DNA from: a virus
IMG/VR virus record: IMGVR_UViG_3300009419_000030
Location: 1-41,559 of that record
Length of the DNA: 41,559 nucleotides
Reading direction: 5' to 3' (one strand)
The position numbers and the translations under genes are program-made. Within the stretch, counting starts at the first letter, position 1; every line of letters begins with the position of its first letter. This document shows positions 16,361 through 27,069 of the stretch, in pieces. Under the pieces are notes generated by a model, which was not told the DNA's origin, did not search any database, and saw nothing but the letters and a program-made list of their open reading frames with translations.

Positions 16361-17917
16361 TCAAATAGTAAAAGATCCTCCAGATCCTCCATTTATCCCA
16401 TATGATCTATAAAAAACCGTTGTATTATCCCCGGTAACACCTCTCGCTATAGTGAGATCCAATGATGATGCTATATCCGAAAGCGTGACCCTATTTGTTA
16501 CGTTACCCGAGGTAGTTCCTGCTCCAATAAATGTTATACCATTACTGGGAAAAGACACTGAATTAGGACTAATAAGGATGTTTATATCTATAGATTCACC
16601 TCTATCAATACCACCGGTAGTACCCAGCGAATAGTCGGATCCTGTATAGATACCGATTCCTATGAATCCACTCGTTGGTACAACGGGATTTATGACCATG
16701 GTATTACCATCCTGAAGAACAGATGAATCTATCGGTGTACCAGTTCTTGTTATCATATACCAATTGGTATTTGCGGTGTATGGTGATGTTATAGTGCTGG
16801 TTGCACCTGGTGTGGTATTAGTGTAAGATATACCTGTCTCGGTTTTCTTAGTTCTAATTTTACCTCTAGTATCTATAAAGAAATCTCTCTGACCACCATT
16901 TGATGACTCCAAACTAATATTATAAACATTATTGGATAATGTAGAAAAGGTGTCACCTGATCTGGTAGTTCTTAGAGCTGGAGCGGTTCCACCGCTATAT
17001 AAATAAGTACTATAAACTCCATCAGGTAAACTAGGATTTAATTGAACAGGTGCGGATATTGATGATGTTCCTCCAGTAATACTTATGTTTGTACTTAGTA
17101 TGCTAAATTGCCCACTTGGAGCATTTATCTCAAATCCACCCGTTGAATATATTCCTGATCCTGAAGTAGTACCATAATTAAATTCTATATTTCCCGGTGA
17201 ATTCATTATAAATTCATTAAATCTTATATCAGATCCTCCTGATGCTCCTATAAAAAATGCTCCTCCTGGTATTTCTAATACTATACCATTGTCTGTTGGC
17301 GTAAAATTATTCCATCTAAATATCGGATGTTGAGAATAGTCGGATATATCACCATTCTCAATATCCGTTTTTGAAAATTCCAGAATAGGTGAATCATTTA
17401 CTGTGGTATCGGTCGATAGTAAAAATTTGGATAAATTTTGATTAAGAACCCCAGATCCCGGTGTTTTATCTGCTATTATAACTAGATAATCCGAGGGAAC
17501 CGTCTGGTTTAGAGCTATCGCAGAACCGGTAATACCAGTTGAAAATATGGATTCAGAATTTTTAAATATGGAATCACCGTCAGATAAACTATATCCGGTA
17601 GGCTCCCATCCGGATGAAGTAAATACACTGATGATACCAGAATCTCTATTAACCCAATAGTCTCCCTGTATAACGGTATCACCGGATCCAGCTGGTTGTG
17701 AAATATCTATAAACCATCTATTACCTCTTACCCCAGAATTTCCAGTAGGTCCAGGCTTACCTCTATCGCCAATAGCGCCATCAGCACCAGTAGGTCCGGG
17801 TCTACCCTGAGATCCACCATGTATTTCGATGATCTCATCAAAATTGAGATTTACTTTATCGAACATTTCCGATTGTGAGTCAGAATATTCTAATGATTGT
17901 ATATTTATATTTGGCAT
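16361..17917 (-). CDS. Collagen-like tail fibre protein (paralog 3)
   Basis: 518 residues. SDSQSEMFDKVNLNFDEII forms the shared N-terminal module, followed by about eleven Gly-X-Y triplets (GSQGRPGPTGADGAIGDRG and onward), then QPAGS and DYWVN and a beta-rich shaft. The C-terminus is Gly/Ser-rich (YGINGGSGGSFTI). It is the first of three tandem paralogs in transcription order and starts 2 bp after the giant 1822-aa gene ends. It probably forms a trimeric fibre with a collagen-like N-terminal neck. Confidence 0.78.
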   Translation of the reverse strand: MPNINIQSLEYSDSQSEMFDKVNLNFDEIIEIHGGSQGRPGPTGADGAIGDRGKPGPTGNSGVRGNRWFIDISQPAGSGDTVIQGDYWVNRDSGIISVFTSSGWEPTGYSLSDGDSIFKNSESIFSTGITGSAIALNQTVPSDYLVIIADKTPGSGVLNQNLSKFLLSTDTTVNDSPILEFSKTDIENGDISDYSQHPIFRWNNFTPTDNGIVLEIPGGAFFIGASGGSDIRFNEFIMNSPGNIEFNYGTTSGSGIYSTGGFEINAPSGQFSILSTNISITGGTSSISAPVQLNPSLPDGVYSTYLYSGGTAPALRTTRSGDTFSTLSNNVYNISLESSNGGQRDFFIDTRGKIRTKKTETGISYTNTTPGATSTITSPYTANTNWYMITRTGTPIDSSVLQDGNTMVINPVVPTSGFIGIGIYTGSDYSLGTTGGIDRGESIDINILISPNSVSFPSNGITFIGAGTTSGNVTNRVTLSDIASSLDLTIARGVTGDNTTVFYRSYGINGGSGGSFTI

Positions 17918-17919
17918 AA

Positions 17920-20900
17920 TTAAATTTTAATAATTCCTAGGTTAAATAAGAGCGAATAGTTATAGCTTTTCTCAAGATTATACTCAAAATTATAAATTAA
18001 ATCCGTATTTCTAGTTAATTTATAATCAATCTCCGGATAATAACCAAGCTTAAATCTTTCGGATTGGTCTATATCACCTCTTACATCATATTCTGATATC
18101 TGGGATCCAGTTGATTGTGATGTCTTATTAACAAAAAGATCGAATACATTGCCTTGAAACAGGGTGGAAACATTAAGATCTATATAGTTGTTAACATCAT
18201 CATCGATCGAATCTGGGTTACCCACTCCAAAATCGGATATTATATTGTCGATGAATGTTTGTTTTATCCCTGAATTAAGAAGATACCTTCTCAGCATTCT
18301 ATCCAACCTAATTATACCACTTATCTTATTAACTAATGGTAGATATTGCCATATAATTTCAGCATCCGGAAATATTGATATATCAAGCTTATTATAATCT
18401 ACACCAGATAGATAAGGTCCAACATTACCTATGCCGTTACCCGAATCAGCCGGTGATATATTTTGAATGGGCTTAGTATAGGAAAGTATTTCATTATTTA
18501 TATCGTTTATATTCGTTGATCCTGTTGTTCTTGATATCTCTAATGCTATATAATTCTTAAAATCAAAACTGCCTGGTGTTTTCATAATCTTGGAGGCAAA
18601 GAATGATTTATTTTCCTTCATGCTTCTTGTTCCAGCAACAGGGTCGTATGTCGTCGGGCTATTAAATTGATCATAATATCCAGGATCCCAACTGGAAGAA
18701 AATACATTAAAATTCTTTTTCCATATTGGTGATTGACCAACTAATGGATAAACAGCACCCTCAGGCAGATCCTTACTTAAACTCAGTATATTGTTACCCT
18801 TATCCACCTTGGTAAATGGAAGATTCCTAAGAATTCCGAAATATCTTTTATTTGGTGCAAAATTACAGTTTCTAAATGATAAATCTATAGTAGCATCGCC
18901 ACTTATGGTATCGGTCTTATCATAATCAAAATACATAACTTTTCTAAATAATGGGGAGTATCCTCCGGAATACCTTAATAGAGATGATGGTAAATCCTGG
19001 TTTAATTGCATTATGTATGAAGTCGGAACTGATTCACCTATTGTCTGTGGTCCTCCATAAAATTTGGTTGTTCTTGAGCCATTAGCTTTATAAATTCTGG
19101 ATGGCTTCTCCATATATAACTCAAATGAATTCAAAGACTCCTTTGTTACAAGTAAAACTGGATCCCAATAATAAGTTTTATATTTTACGTAGGATGAGCT
19201 TCCGTTTATTCTTGATAGTATGTCAGCAGCGGATGTCCTTTTTAATATAAATTCGTAATATTTTTCACCTCCCTCAATCTGAAAAACCGGTTGATTTCGG
19301 TAAATAGATGAAGGCCCGACCGGCACAGTAACTGGATTGGATGCTGAAAATGGTATATTAAAAGTATATCCCGGGGCGCCTGTTGCAACCCTACCAAATT
19401 CTATATATGTAGGTCCAACTCCAGTTGGCCAAGGATATGTGGTAGATATGGAGTTTACGTAGAAACTTCCGGCTCCAACGGGGCTTGGTCCAGCTGTTGC
19501 TCCTGGTGTATTTGGTGAAAATATAGTGTTTATCTCCTCTCTAAGATCAGTATCATAATCAGGATTTGGTATTGAATTAATTATACCCGGCGAAGTGGTA
19601 GTATTTACCACACTACCAGAAGATAGTGATAGATCCAAGGAAGAGCTTAATTTAATATCGCTAATCTTATAGAAGGGCTGGTTGTTGATTAGAGGGCTGT
19701 TTAGTTTTTCTTTATTACTAAGAGAATATAGAAGGGTATAGTCCAATATAGGATCACCTCCAGTAGCTCCACTATAACCTAGTGCTTGTGACTTATAGTC
19801 ATTAACAAGAACGTAACATATCAGGAGAACAAATTTTTGTTGCTCATTCTCTATTATCTCATATGATACCGGAGATTGTATTGATGTTGAATTTTCATCA
19901 ACAACTCTAAGAATGGCTGAAAATTTATAATCTTCATAGCCTCGATATAACCTAATATATTTATCCAATGAATCAGAATCTGCATTGGATAGATTTGATC
20001 TCTTCTTTAGAACTACTTTTATTCCTCTGAATAAGGTCTCATAATATCCACTGGACTCATTAAAATTAAATGGTGTAAATAATTCCTTAGTGTATGAATC
20101 AACATCTCTGTATTCAGGAGAATAATCCAGAGGTTCAACGGTAAAAGCGGAGGACAGATACAAGCTATCGGATGGATCTGAACTTCTTGCCCTGTCAAGA
20201 TCTATCTTACCTGGTAAATAGCTGTTCTGATTTTGCATCTCCTCAATAGGGAAATCTCTAGGTGGTTTCTCCAGTATTAAGAATTCATGGGTAAGATATC
20301 TGGAATCAGATTCATTTCTATCTAAACTTGGTGAAAAATTGGTTGGTGAAAAAGCTGGAGTTGAATTTAGTCTATAAAGATTTCCTCTCGCATCTGTTCC
20401 AGATGTATATGCCCATTTATTTATATAAGGAACTATTCGTGAAATATTAGCTCTCGATGTTGTATAATTTTCCTCCAAATAATCATACTCGTTGTCAAGC
20501 TTTCCTCTATTAAATACTTCAAGTTTAGAAGCATTTGAGCTCAGTGTCGATGGTGTTAATGATTGGATACCAATAAATCCATTAAACGCATCTAAATCGA
20601 CATTATAGCCGATGTTTGATCCATAATTAGTAGTGGAAGAATTATAGGTAACATTAGAATATTGTGCAGGGAATACTATAAGGTCCAGTTGGTCCGGATT
20701 GGCAGTATCAAAAAATGTGGTTCCGCTGGTTCCATAAAATATTGACCCTTGATCATATTGTACACCATTATATAATATTTGACCTTTCTTTACCAGATAA
20801 GGTATACCATTATCTATCGATCCCGTTACTCCAGGGGGTATTTGATAATATTTATAAGTTTCTGCGGTTGGTGTATATGAATAGTTAGAACTGAAAAAAT

Positions 20901-23388
20901 CAAAATCAAATTCCTTTATATCAAAGAAGCTAAATACACCAATGTTTAAATCAACCGATTTATATGAGTTGAATGAATTAGAAGAACCAAGATCCACCTC
21001 CGCAAATTCGTCCTCCAATATAGCTACCCTGGTATATGTGAAGTTGTCAAAACCAGTAACTATATTGGTTTGCGGGTCTCTCACAGGGTCATCAGTATAT
21101 TTAGATATCTCAGAAATCTTACTCTTACCTGTCTTAGTTACTACAAAATCCCCGACACTAACAAATCCTTCATAGGAAGATCCAAAGATTAATCTATTAT
21201 TGCCATATCTAGTACCTCCCGTAAAATTAACAGTTCCTGAGATATCATATGCATCCATACCATTAATTTTAACATATCCTGGATAGGTAAATGTATTATA
21301 AGTATTCCAGTTAGCAGATATAGGGTCAGCATTAAAAGATCCGGGTGAAGGAGCATTTATAATTACAGAGGTTGTATAATATGATCTATTGTACATGACT
21401 ATATCATTCGGAGAGTATGAACTGGTATTATCCCACGTTCCCTGATATCTTGTTTCAAAATCATTATAGTCACTAAAAATACTAAATGAATACGTATCAT
21501 TACCAAAAGTTCCAGTATCTCTAAGACGTACAATTGATGAATTAATATTTACTCCACTTTCGACTGTAACTTGGTCTATATTTTTTATTATATTGGAAAA
21601 TGACGATGCAATTTTTGCTAAATCCTCACCATAGGGATTAAAATAATGAGTATTACCGGAGCTATAGAAAGATCCGTCAACCCAAGGTATAATTGCAGAT
21701 AAATCTGCTGACTCTATCAGGTCATATCTTTCAGATCCATCATATAGAGATCCATTCGGCCAATACAATTTAAAATATATTGGATTTACTAGATCCAGTT
21801 TTTTAAGGAATTCTATTTCACAATATGCTCTACCAGGAGAAGTGGCATTCTTTGCAGGTATGCTTGCTATTTTATCACTGGTTCCAGTAAAATTATGTAG
21901 ATCTGTTTTTTTATTTTGTATTACTATATTACCTGATGTTGCTCCGGTTGATCCAGTTGCTGAAAATAATCCCGTTGTGTAACTATATGGACCATATTTA
22001 GGACCAGTTGATACGTCATATACTTCAGATCTACTTAAACTATAGAAATTATTATTTTTGTCCGTAATATAATATAATTTATTACTATCAGATATATTTG
22101 TATCATTAGATCCTGGTAAAAATCCACTACCATTTTCATAGAATAGCATTATTCCAGAATCAGATGTTATCGGATAAGTCGTGCTATCATAATAATAGCC
22201 AAAGCTATTTCTGCTTGGCTTTGGTGTATTATTGTTTCCTGCAATATTTCTATTCTCATAGAAGAAATCACCATTCAATCTAAGGGAAGCTAAATCGTTT
22301 CTTGAAACATAGAAACCCATGTATCTATTTATTGTATATAAATCGGAATCGTCATCATCAAATAGAAATTCAAGATTCAATAGATTGGGCATTATAATGC
22401 CATTCCTTGAAAATCCAGAAGTTATATATGATTCGAAATCTATCATCGAGTCTGAATCGTCACTAGTAAAGTAATCAGATAATATCTCCCCCTTTCTTGA
22501 GTAGATACCATCTTTTAACGAAACACCATTGAAGTATGTATATGAACTAGGACCCCACGCAATATCAATAGGAGATGATCTAAATCTCTTATCATTAAAT
22601 ATTGATCTGATATATTTACCAATCTTGCTATTCTCAGTAAGGTCGAATGTTTTTATTGCGGTAGCATTTGGTAATATCTTATCGGTAAACAGGGTCTCAA
22701 CATCATTTACGAGATCTATATTTGCAAGCTCGTCAAATATAACAACAATACCACTACCCTCTATCACACTATAATTTGTATATAAGCTGGATCCGCTAAA
22801 AATTTCACCGGAGTTATAATATACTGGGTTCCCTGCTGGATCGTTACCATATGATATCCTAAAAGAAGTATCGCTATCATAATTTTGTACGAGCTTATAC
22901 CTAACACCTTCCAATATCGAGGTTTGGTTATCCGAATATGAATAACTCAAAGGACCAGGCACCTTAAATATAACAAAATAGTCCGGAATCTCTCTGTTTA
23001 TCCATAATGGAGCAAAGTAACTGTATGATTCATTATAATTCTTGTCAGCTAAAGCAGAAGCACCAGAACCATAAAAGAAGTCATATTGCTCCTCGAATTG
23101 ATTCACTGCCTGGAATTCACCTCTAGTGAATCTGGCAGTTTGAAAAATTATATCATTCGCTAGTTGACCCTTATCAAAAAAATTATATACATCCAGAGCA
23201 AATGGATTTTCCCCAGTTATATTGAAATTCTTAAATCTATCATTACTTAATATTCTATTAGCATCCATCGAGTTGAAAGAAACAGAACCACCTGATCCAA
23301 CCGTTATTCGTAAATTACCGGTTAATTTGGGATTTGTTCTTACAACAGAAAACGAAGAATTGTAGTCAAAAAGTTTAGCCTCTGCCAT
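17920..23388 (-). CDS. Giant structural protein (1822 aa), unknown
   Basis: The largest gene in the window. The protein begins MAEAKLFDYNSSFSVVRTNP and is rich in Ser, Asn, Asp and Tyr with alternating beta patterns throughout. It has no signal peptide, membrane helix, long coiled coil or enzymatic motif that I can see. The absence of long helical heptads argues against a tape-measure protein despite its size. Between the 1214-aa FN3-like protein and the fibre genes, a baseplate-peripheral or fibre-connector role is the best guess. Its start follows an A-rich leader (TATAAATAGAAT before ATG). Confidence 0.72.
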   Translation of the reverse strand: MAEAKLFDYNSSFSVVRTNPKLTGNLRITVGSGGSVSFNSMDANRILSNDRFKNFNITGENPFALDVYNFFDKGQLANDIIFQTARFTRGEFQAVNQFEEQYDFFYGSGASALADKNYNESYSYFAPLWINREIPDYFVIFKVPGPLSYSYSDNQTSILEGVRYKLVQNYDSDTSFRISYGNDPAGNPVYYNSGEIFSGSSLYTNYSVIEGSGIVVIFDELANIDLVNDVETLFTDKILPNATAIKTFDLTENSKIGKYIRSIFNDKRFRSSPIDIAWGPSSYTYFNGVSLKDGIYSRKGEILSDYFTSDDSDSMIDFESYITSGFSRNGIIMPNLLNLEFLFDDDDSDLYTINRYMGFYVSRNDLASLRLNGDFFYENRNIAGNNNTPKPSRNSFGYYYDSTTYPITSDSGIMLFYENGSGFLPGSNDTNISDSNKLYYITDKNNNFYSLSRSEVYDVSTGPKYGPYSYTTGLFSATGSTGATSGNIVIQNKKTDLHNFTGTSDKIASIPAKNATSPGRAYCEIEFLKKLDLVNPIYFKLYWPNGSLYDGSERYDLIESADLSAIIPWVDGSFYSSGNTHYFNPYGEDLAKIASSFSNIIKNIDQVTVESGVNINSSIVRLRDTGTFGNDTYSFSIFSDYNDFETRYQGTWDNTSSYSPNDIVMYNRSYYTTSVIINAPSPGSFNADPISANWNTYNTFTYPGYVKINGMDAYDISGTVNFTGGTRYGNNRLIFGSSYEGFVSVGDFVVTKTGKSKISEISKYTDDPVRDPQTNIVTGFDNFTYTRVAILEDEFAEVDLGSSNSFNSYKSVDLNIGVFSFFDIKEFDFDFFSSNYSYTPTAETYKYYQIPPGVTGSIDNGIPYLVKKGQILYNGVQYDQGSIFYGTSGTTFFDTANPDQLDLIVFPAQYSNVTYNSSTTNYGSNIGYNVDLDAFNGFIGIQSLTPSTLSSNASKLEVFNRGKLDNEYDYLEENYTTSRANISRIVPYINKWAYTSGTDARGNLYRLNSTPAFSPTNFSPSLDRNESDSRYLTHEFLILEKPPRDFPIEEMQNQNSYLPGKIDLDRARSSDPSDSLYLSSAFTVEPLDYSPEYRDVDSYTKELFTPFNFNESSGYYETLFRGIKVVLKKRSNLSNADSDSLDKYIRLYRGYEDYKFSAILRVVDENSTSIQSPVSYEIIENEQQKFVLLICYVLVNDYKSQALGYSGATGGDPILDYTLLYSLSNKEKLNSPLINNQPFYKISDIKLSSSLDLSLSSGSVVNTTTSPGIINSIPNPDYDTDLREEINTIFSPNTPGATAGPSPVGAGSFYVNSISTTYPWPTGVGPTYIEFGRVATGAPGYTFNIPFSASNPVTVPVGPSSIYRNQPVFQIEGGEKYYEFILKRTSAADILSRINGSSSYVKYKTYYWDPVLLVTKESLNSFELYMEKPSRIYKANGSRTTKFYGGPQTIGESVPTSYIMQLNQDLPSSLLRYSGGYSPLFRKVMYFDYDKTDTISGDATIDLSFRNCNFAPNKRYFGILRNLPFTKVDKGNNILSLSKDLPEGAVYPLVGQSPIWKKNFNVFSSSWDPGYYDQFNSPTTYDPVAGTRSMKENKSFFASKIMKTPGSFDFKNYIALEISRTTGSTNINDINNEILSYTKPIQNISPADSGNGIGNVGPYLSGVDYNKLDISIFPDAEIIWQYLPLVNKISGIIRLDRMLRRYLLNSGIKQTFIDNIISDFGVGNPDSIDDDVNNYIDLNVSTLFQGNVFDLFVNKTSQSTGSQISEYDVRGDIDQSERFKLGYYPEIDYKLTRNTDLIYNFEYNLEKSYNYSLLFNLGIIKI

Positions 23389-23408
23389 ATTCTATTTATA
23401 ATTTATTA

Positions 23409-26400
23409 TTATACTGAGGTTAAACCGCTATCAAAGTTTGGAGCAACCAGTGTGTCATTTTTATAAGATCCAGTGATTTGTACATCAAATGAAAATTGAT
23501 CCTCATTCTTAACTTGTATATCAACGCCTATTTTTTTGGTGTATGTTATATTGGAAAGATTACCGGATTTTCTCCATCCACCAATATAGCCTGCTTTATC
23601 AACGGGTCTGAATTGGAAAATCAAAGGGACATTTATTGCATTAGAATCACCATTCAATAGAGGTTTAACCGAAATTGAGGTTGTACCCTCTACTTGTAGA
23701 GATGATGAATTTGTTGGGCCAAGATATAAATATGCACCACATGAATATTTACCTATTAGAAATTCATCATTAGAATTAAATCCTAATTTATCAGGATACA
23801 TTCTATCGTCTCTTGAAGCAGTTGCTCCAGCTGCAAATGTTATAGGTTCTCTATATGTCTGCTGAACCCAGTAGAAGTCCAAACTTGTATCTCCCCAAAA
23901 TGTTTGAGTGTGTCTAAAAGGAGGATATATCTTATTTGTGGTTGAATATGGTTTAACTAAATTTTCATATGTATCGAAAGCAGACTGTGCTCCTATCGAT
24001 ATTAAATATGGATGTGCAGTAGATATACAGAATTCTGATATATTACCACCACCATTAGGTGTTCCCCCGGTGACAGCCGAGAATGTACCATTCCATACAT
24101 TGGATGCAGTAGCACCAGAAACAGTACTTGGTGTAAGAGCTGGTGAATATGGTATCATTAATGTTCCATTCTGTGGATATGTCGCAGCTATACCGAAGTT
24201 AGTTGTATTTAAACCTCCATCATAAGCATACGAAGCACTAAAGTTGGTAGAGAATGACGATCCCAGTGATCCACCGTTATATAACTGCTGATCATAACCA
24301 ACTGATTTATATCTAGGATAAATGTATTGTGCGTAGGAATTGGCCGAAGCAAAAGGTGGGGCTTGTCTGAAATAAGCATTATTGACTATCGAAGAATCCG
24401 CTATAGTTAGTGATGTTATAGAAATAGGACAATCTCCATATCTAAGATTATCGTCATATCCAGTAGGATATGTTTGAGGTGCTATAGTTGCAGGAGCCTT
24501 CTGTGATAAACCCCCGGGTATAATCGATGCAAGTTCCACTGCGGAAGCTTTGGAATTAAAAAGTTGTATGCTATATGTGAATGATGCTATTTTACCAGCA
24601 TCTGTTGTTAATGGGTTACTGTAAATATCATTAAAGAATCCAGATGTTATTTTAACAACTGATCCTCTAGAAACCTTTATCTTATTGTTTGATGAGTCCA
24701 CTATATAAACCTCCAATGTTCCCTTAGCCTGAGTAATTTGGGCTGATAATAGAGAAACCTGATTTTGTAATTCAACAAGTTTATCGAAAAGATTTATTAT
24801 TCCGCCGGCAGTATTATAAAAGCCACTCGAAATTCCCACCGCATCATGGTAATAAGTTTTGTCACCAGATGTAAACTGTTGAGATAAGTGACTAGGTAAT
24901 CCTTGTGCATCAAGATTTCTTTGAACCTTAACTACAGCAGCATCCTCATTATTGGTTACCAGTGTATCGGAAATACCATTAACACTAAGGTCGTCTGGGA
25001 ATGTTATTATGACAGATTCCGAATAATCTGAAGTCTGAGGATTTTCTGGCCATCCAGCTTCGGATATGGATGATATTTGTATTTCCACTCTTTCACCTTT
25101 GGTTATCGCTATATCTAATTGGTTTATATTTTGTACATCAGAGTCGGATGTTATCTCATCAGCCCAAACATAGACACCTTTAGTCGTATCATATACTTTT
25201 TTTCTAATCTCCGTCTTATACTCAGTCCAATTTGAGAATGCAGCATTTTTTCTTAGTCCATCATTATCTACAAATTCTATCTGATCCGATGGCTGTGCAG
25301 CACCGGAATCACTAAGATATCTATATCTAACTGAAAATTGTATAACCTGCTGATTACCTGTTTGAGGATCACTCTTAGGAGCAGGAATAGGCCAAAATCC
25401 TCTCACCCTATATTTCGGTGGTGTTACTATCTGTGGTACGTCCTTAACAAGAACGCTTACTTCATCAACAAGGGAAGCGTATAATTGAACCTTTTTTGTT
25501 CTTTCGTCAATTAAGCTATTAAGGTTTGCTCTTATTGACTGTACATTAACACCGTTGGGAGCTATATTGGTATTTCTACCTCCTAATAATTCTGAGCCCT
25601 CTCCTCTACCAAAATTACCCGCATCGTCAGCAGATGTTATGAAATTCCTTCCCGAAGCTGAGCTTGATCTAGATAATCCAGTATTTAATTCAAGTCTAGC
25701 ATCATTGATGGCGGCATCCAATGAGTCAATTTCACTTTTAAGTGAAGTTTTAAGATTAAGCTTATCATCAACAACCTTTATGGATGTTGATTGCGTTACT
25801 TGTCTATTTATCTGTACAACTTTAAAGCTGTCTGTGGTAACTAGTGGTGCATCGGGTTTTAATCCTTGTATGGCAGTTATTTTATTTTCTTTAGCAGCAC
25901 CAAGAAAAACTTTACCTAAATCAGCTACCTCATTCAAATAATAATTCTCGAGTGTTACTATTTCACCATCGGAATTTTTAGTTTGTAATTCGCTACTCCA
26001 AAAAACAACACCGGTTGACCATGTTGCACTAACTATATTAAAGTTATCATCTATAGTTTTAAAGAAAATTCCCTGTCTTTCGTTATAGCCTACATTAACC
26101 TGAACCAATCTAGCACCAAAATCGGTGGATGATATGGATAGTGATCTTGCACCTATTTGGATTGGCTGATATCCAGATACTCTCTTAGCTTGTATTGATG
26201 CCTGATCATTATCGATTGAAGTTATCTCATATAAACTTCCATCCTGGGTAGCAATCTTATCCTTAACATTTAACGTTTTACCGTCTATAACATTGGTTAT
26301 GGTATCGGTATAATTTAACTTATCGAGCTTATAATTTCTTCTTATTTGCTGTATAGGATTACCAAATTGATCATTGGTTGTTATAGTATCATCATAATAG

Positions 26401-27053
26401 CTAAGAACCCCAAAATCACCAATATATCTTATTGTTCTTAAGGGTAATTGTACGATATCCTCATCAACGAAATAGCCGATCCCGTTATCATCTAATAACT
26501 GGATGAACGATTCATACGATAAATCATTCCTACCTTTAAGTTGCAGGTCAAAATATTCCTTCTGAGCATCGGTAGTTGTATTAGCAATTATTCTTTTTAC
26601 TACTATTCTATCAGCATTATCTGATATTTGACCAGTTACGTTTATATTTATATAAAGTAATGGACTCAGAAAGCTCTCAAAAAACCAATTATCCTTAACA
26701 GCAAATGTGCTAGGAACAGTAAGATTAACCAGTCTGGATGGTTCTTTCAAAGTATTAACCTTAAATACCTGTGAATATGTTCCATCAGGATTTCTTACCG
26801 TTGCTGAATTTTCGCCTATACCGGCAAGTGATTTTATATTATTGTCTATTCTCTGTATCTCACCTCTTAAATAACCATATGATGGTATATTAGCATTCTT
26901 TGGTAATCCAGCCTCGTCAAGTACCTCTATGCTTACAGTATCGTTTGTTGAAACTGCTGCCTCATTAAGACCATTTAAGATCTCTAATGAATTTTTTTGT
27001 AGTCTCAGAAACTGAGCTAATAAAGAACTTATACTATTTTGTGTTCCTGCCAT
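23409..27053 (-). CDS. Large structural protein with FN3-like and coiled-coil segments (1214 aa)
   Basis: It starts MAGTQNSISSLLAQFLRLQK with a short helical N-terminus. A mixed N-terminal half is followed by a helical, charged region (around 430-540, for example LKSEIDSLDAAINDARLEL), then a segment with fibronectin type III-like rhythm (about 550-700, with RVEIQISSISEAGWPE and a Tyr-Ser-Glu-Ser close). A second short coil (KLVELQNQVSLLSAQITQAK) precedes a beta-rich C-terminal third. FN3-like modules are common in phage tail-tip and baseplate proteins. I do not recognise a specific family. Confidence 0.7.
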   Translation of the reverse strand: MAGTQNSISSLLAQFLRLQKNSLEILNGLNEAAVSTNDTVSIEVLDEAGLPKNANIPSYGYLRGEIQRIDNNIKSLAGIGENSATVRNPDGTYSQVFKVNTLKEPSRLVNLTVPSTFAVKDNWFFESFLSPLLYININVTGQISDNADRIVVKRIIANTTTDAQKEYFDLQLKGRNDLSYESFIQLLDDNGIGYFVDEDIVQLPLRTIRYIGDFGVLSYYDDTITTNDQFGNPIQQIRRNYKLDKLNYTDTITNVIDGKTLNVKDKIATQDGSLYEITSIDNDQASIQAKRVSGYQPIQIGARSLSISSTDFGARLVQVNVGYNERQGIFFKTIDDNFNIVSATWSTGVVFWSSELQTKNSDGEIVTLENYYLNEVADLGKVFLGAAKENKITAIQGLKPDAPLVTTDSFKVVQINRQVTQSTSIKVVDDKLNLKTSLKSEIDSLDAAINDARLELNTGLSRSSSASGRNFITSADDAGNFGRGEGSELLGGRNTNIAPNGVNVQSIRANLNSLIDERTKKVQLYASLVDEVSVLVKDVPQIVTPPKYRVRGFWPIPAPKSDPQTGNQQVIQFSVRYRYLSDSGAAQPSDQIEFVDNDGLRKNAAFSNWTEYKTEIRKKVYDTTKGVYVWADEITSDSDVQNINQLDIAITKGERVEIQISSISEAGWPENPQTSDYSESVIITFPDDLSVNGISDTLVTNNEDAAVVKVQRNLDAQGLPSHLSQQFTSGDKTYYHDAVGISSGFYNTAGGIINLFDKLVELQNQVSLLSAQITQAKGTLEVYIVDSSNNKIKVSRGSVVKITSGFFNDIYSNPLTTDAGKIASFTYSIQLFNSKASAVELASIIPGGLSQKAPATIAPQTYPTGYDDNLRYGDCPISITSLTIADSSIVNNAYFRQAPPFASANSYAQYIYPRYKSVGYDQQLYNGGSLGSSFSTNFSASYAYDGGLNTTNFGIAATYPQNGTLMIPYSPALTPSTVSGATASNVWNGTFSAVTGGTPNGGGNISEFCISTAHPYLISIGAQSAFDTYENLVKPYSTTNKIYPPFRHTQTFWGDTSLDFYWVQQTYREPITFAAGATASRDDRMYPDKLGFNSNDEFLIGKYSCGAYLYLGPTNSSSLQVEGTTSISVKPLLNGDSNAINVPLIFQFRPVDKAGYIGGWRKSGNLSNITYTKKIGVDIQVKNEDQFSFDVQITGSYKNDTLVAPNFDSGLTSV

Positions 27054-27069
27054 TTCTTTAAGTTATTAT

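Noticed and set aside
12540-17917. Diversity-generating retroelement acting on the fibre genes
   Set aside because: No reverse transcriptase gene or template/variable repeat pair with adenine-specific changes was seen in the window.
17920-23388. Tape-measure protein
   Set aside because: Despite its length the protein has no extended helical repeats or membrane-like segments and reads as beta-rich throughout.
23393-23400. TATAAATA octamer next to the 1822-aa gene
   Set aside because: It lies only 4 nt before the ATG, too close for a promoter that would give a translatable leader, and the same octamer occurs inside coding sequence (for example 120-127). It is better explained by the A-rich leader.
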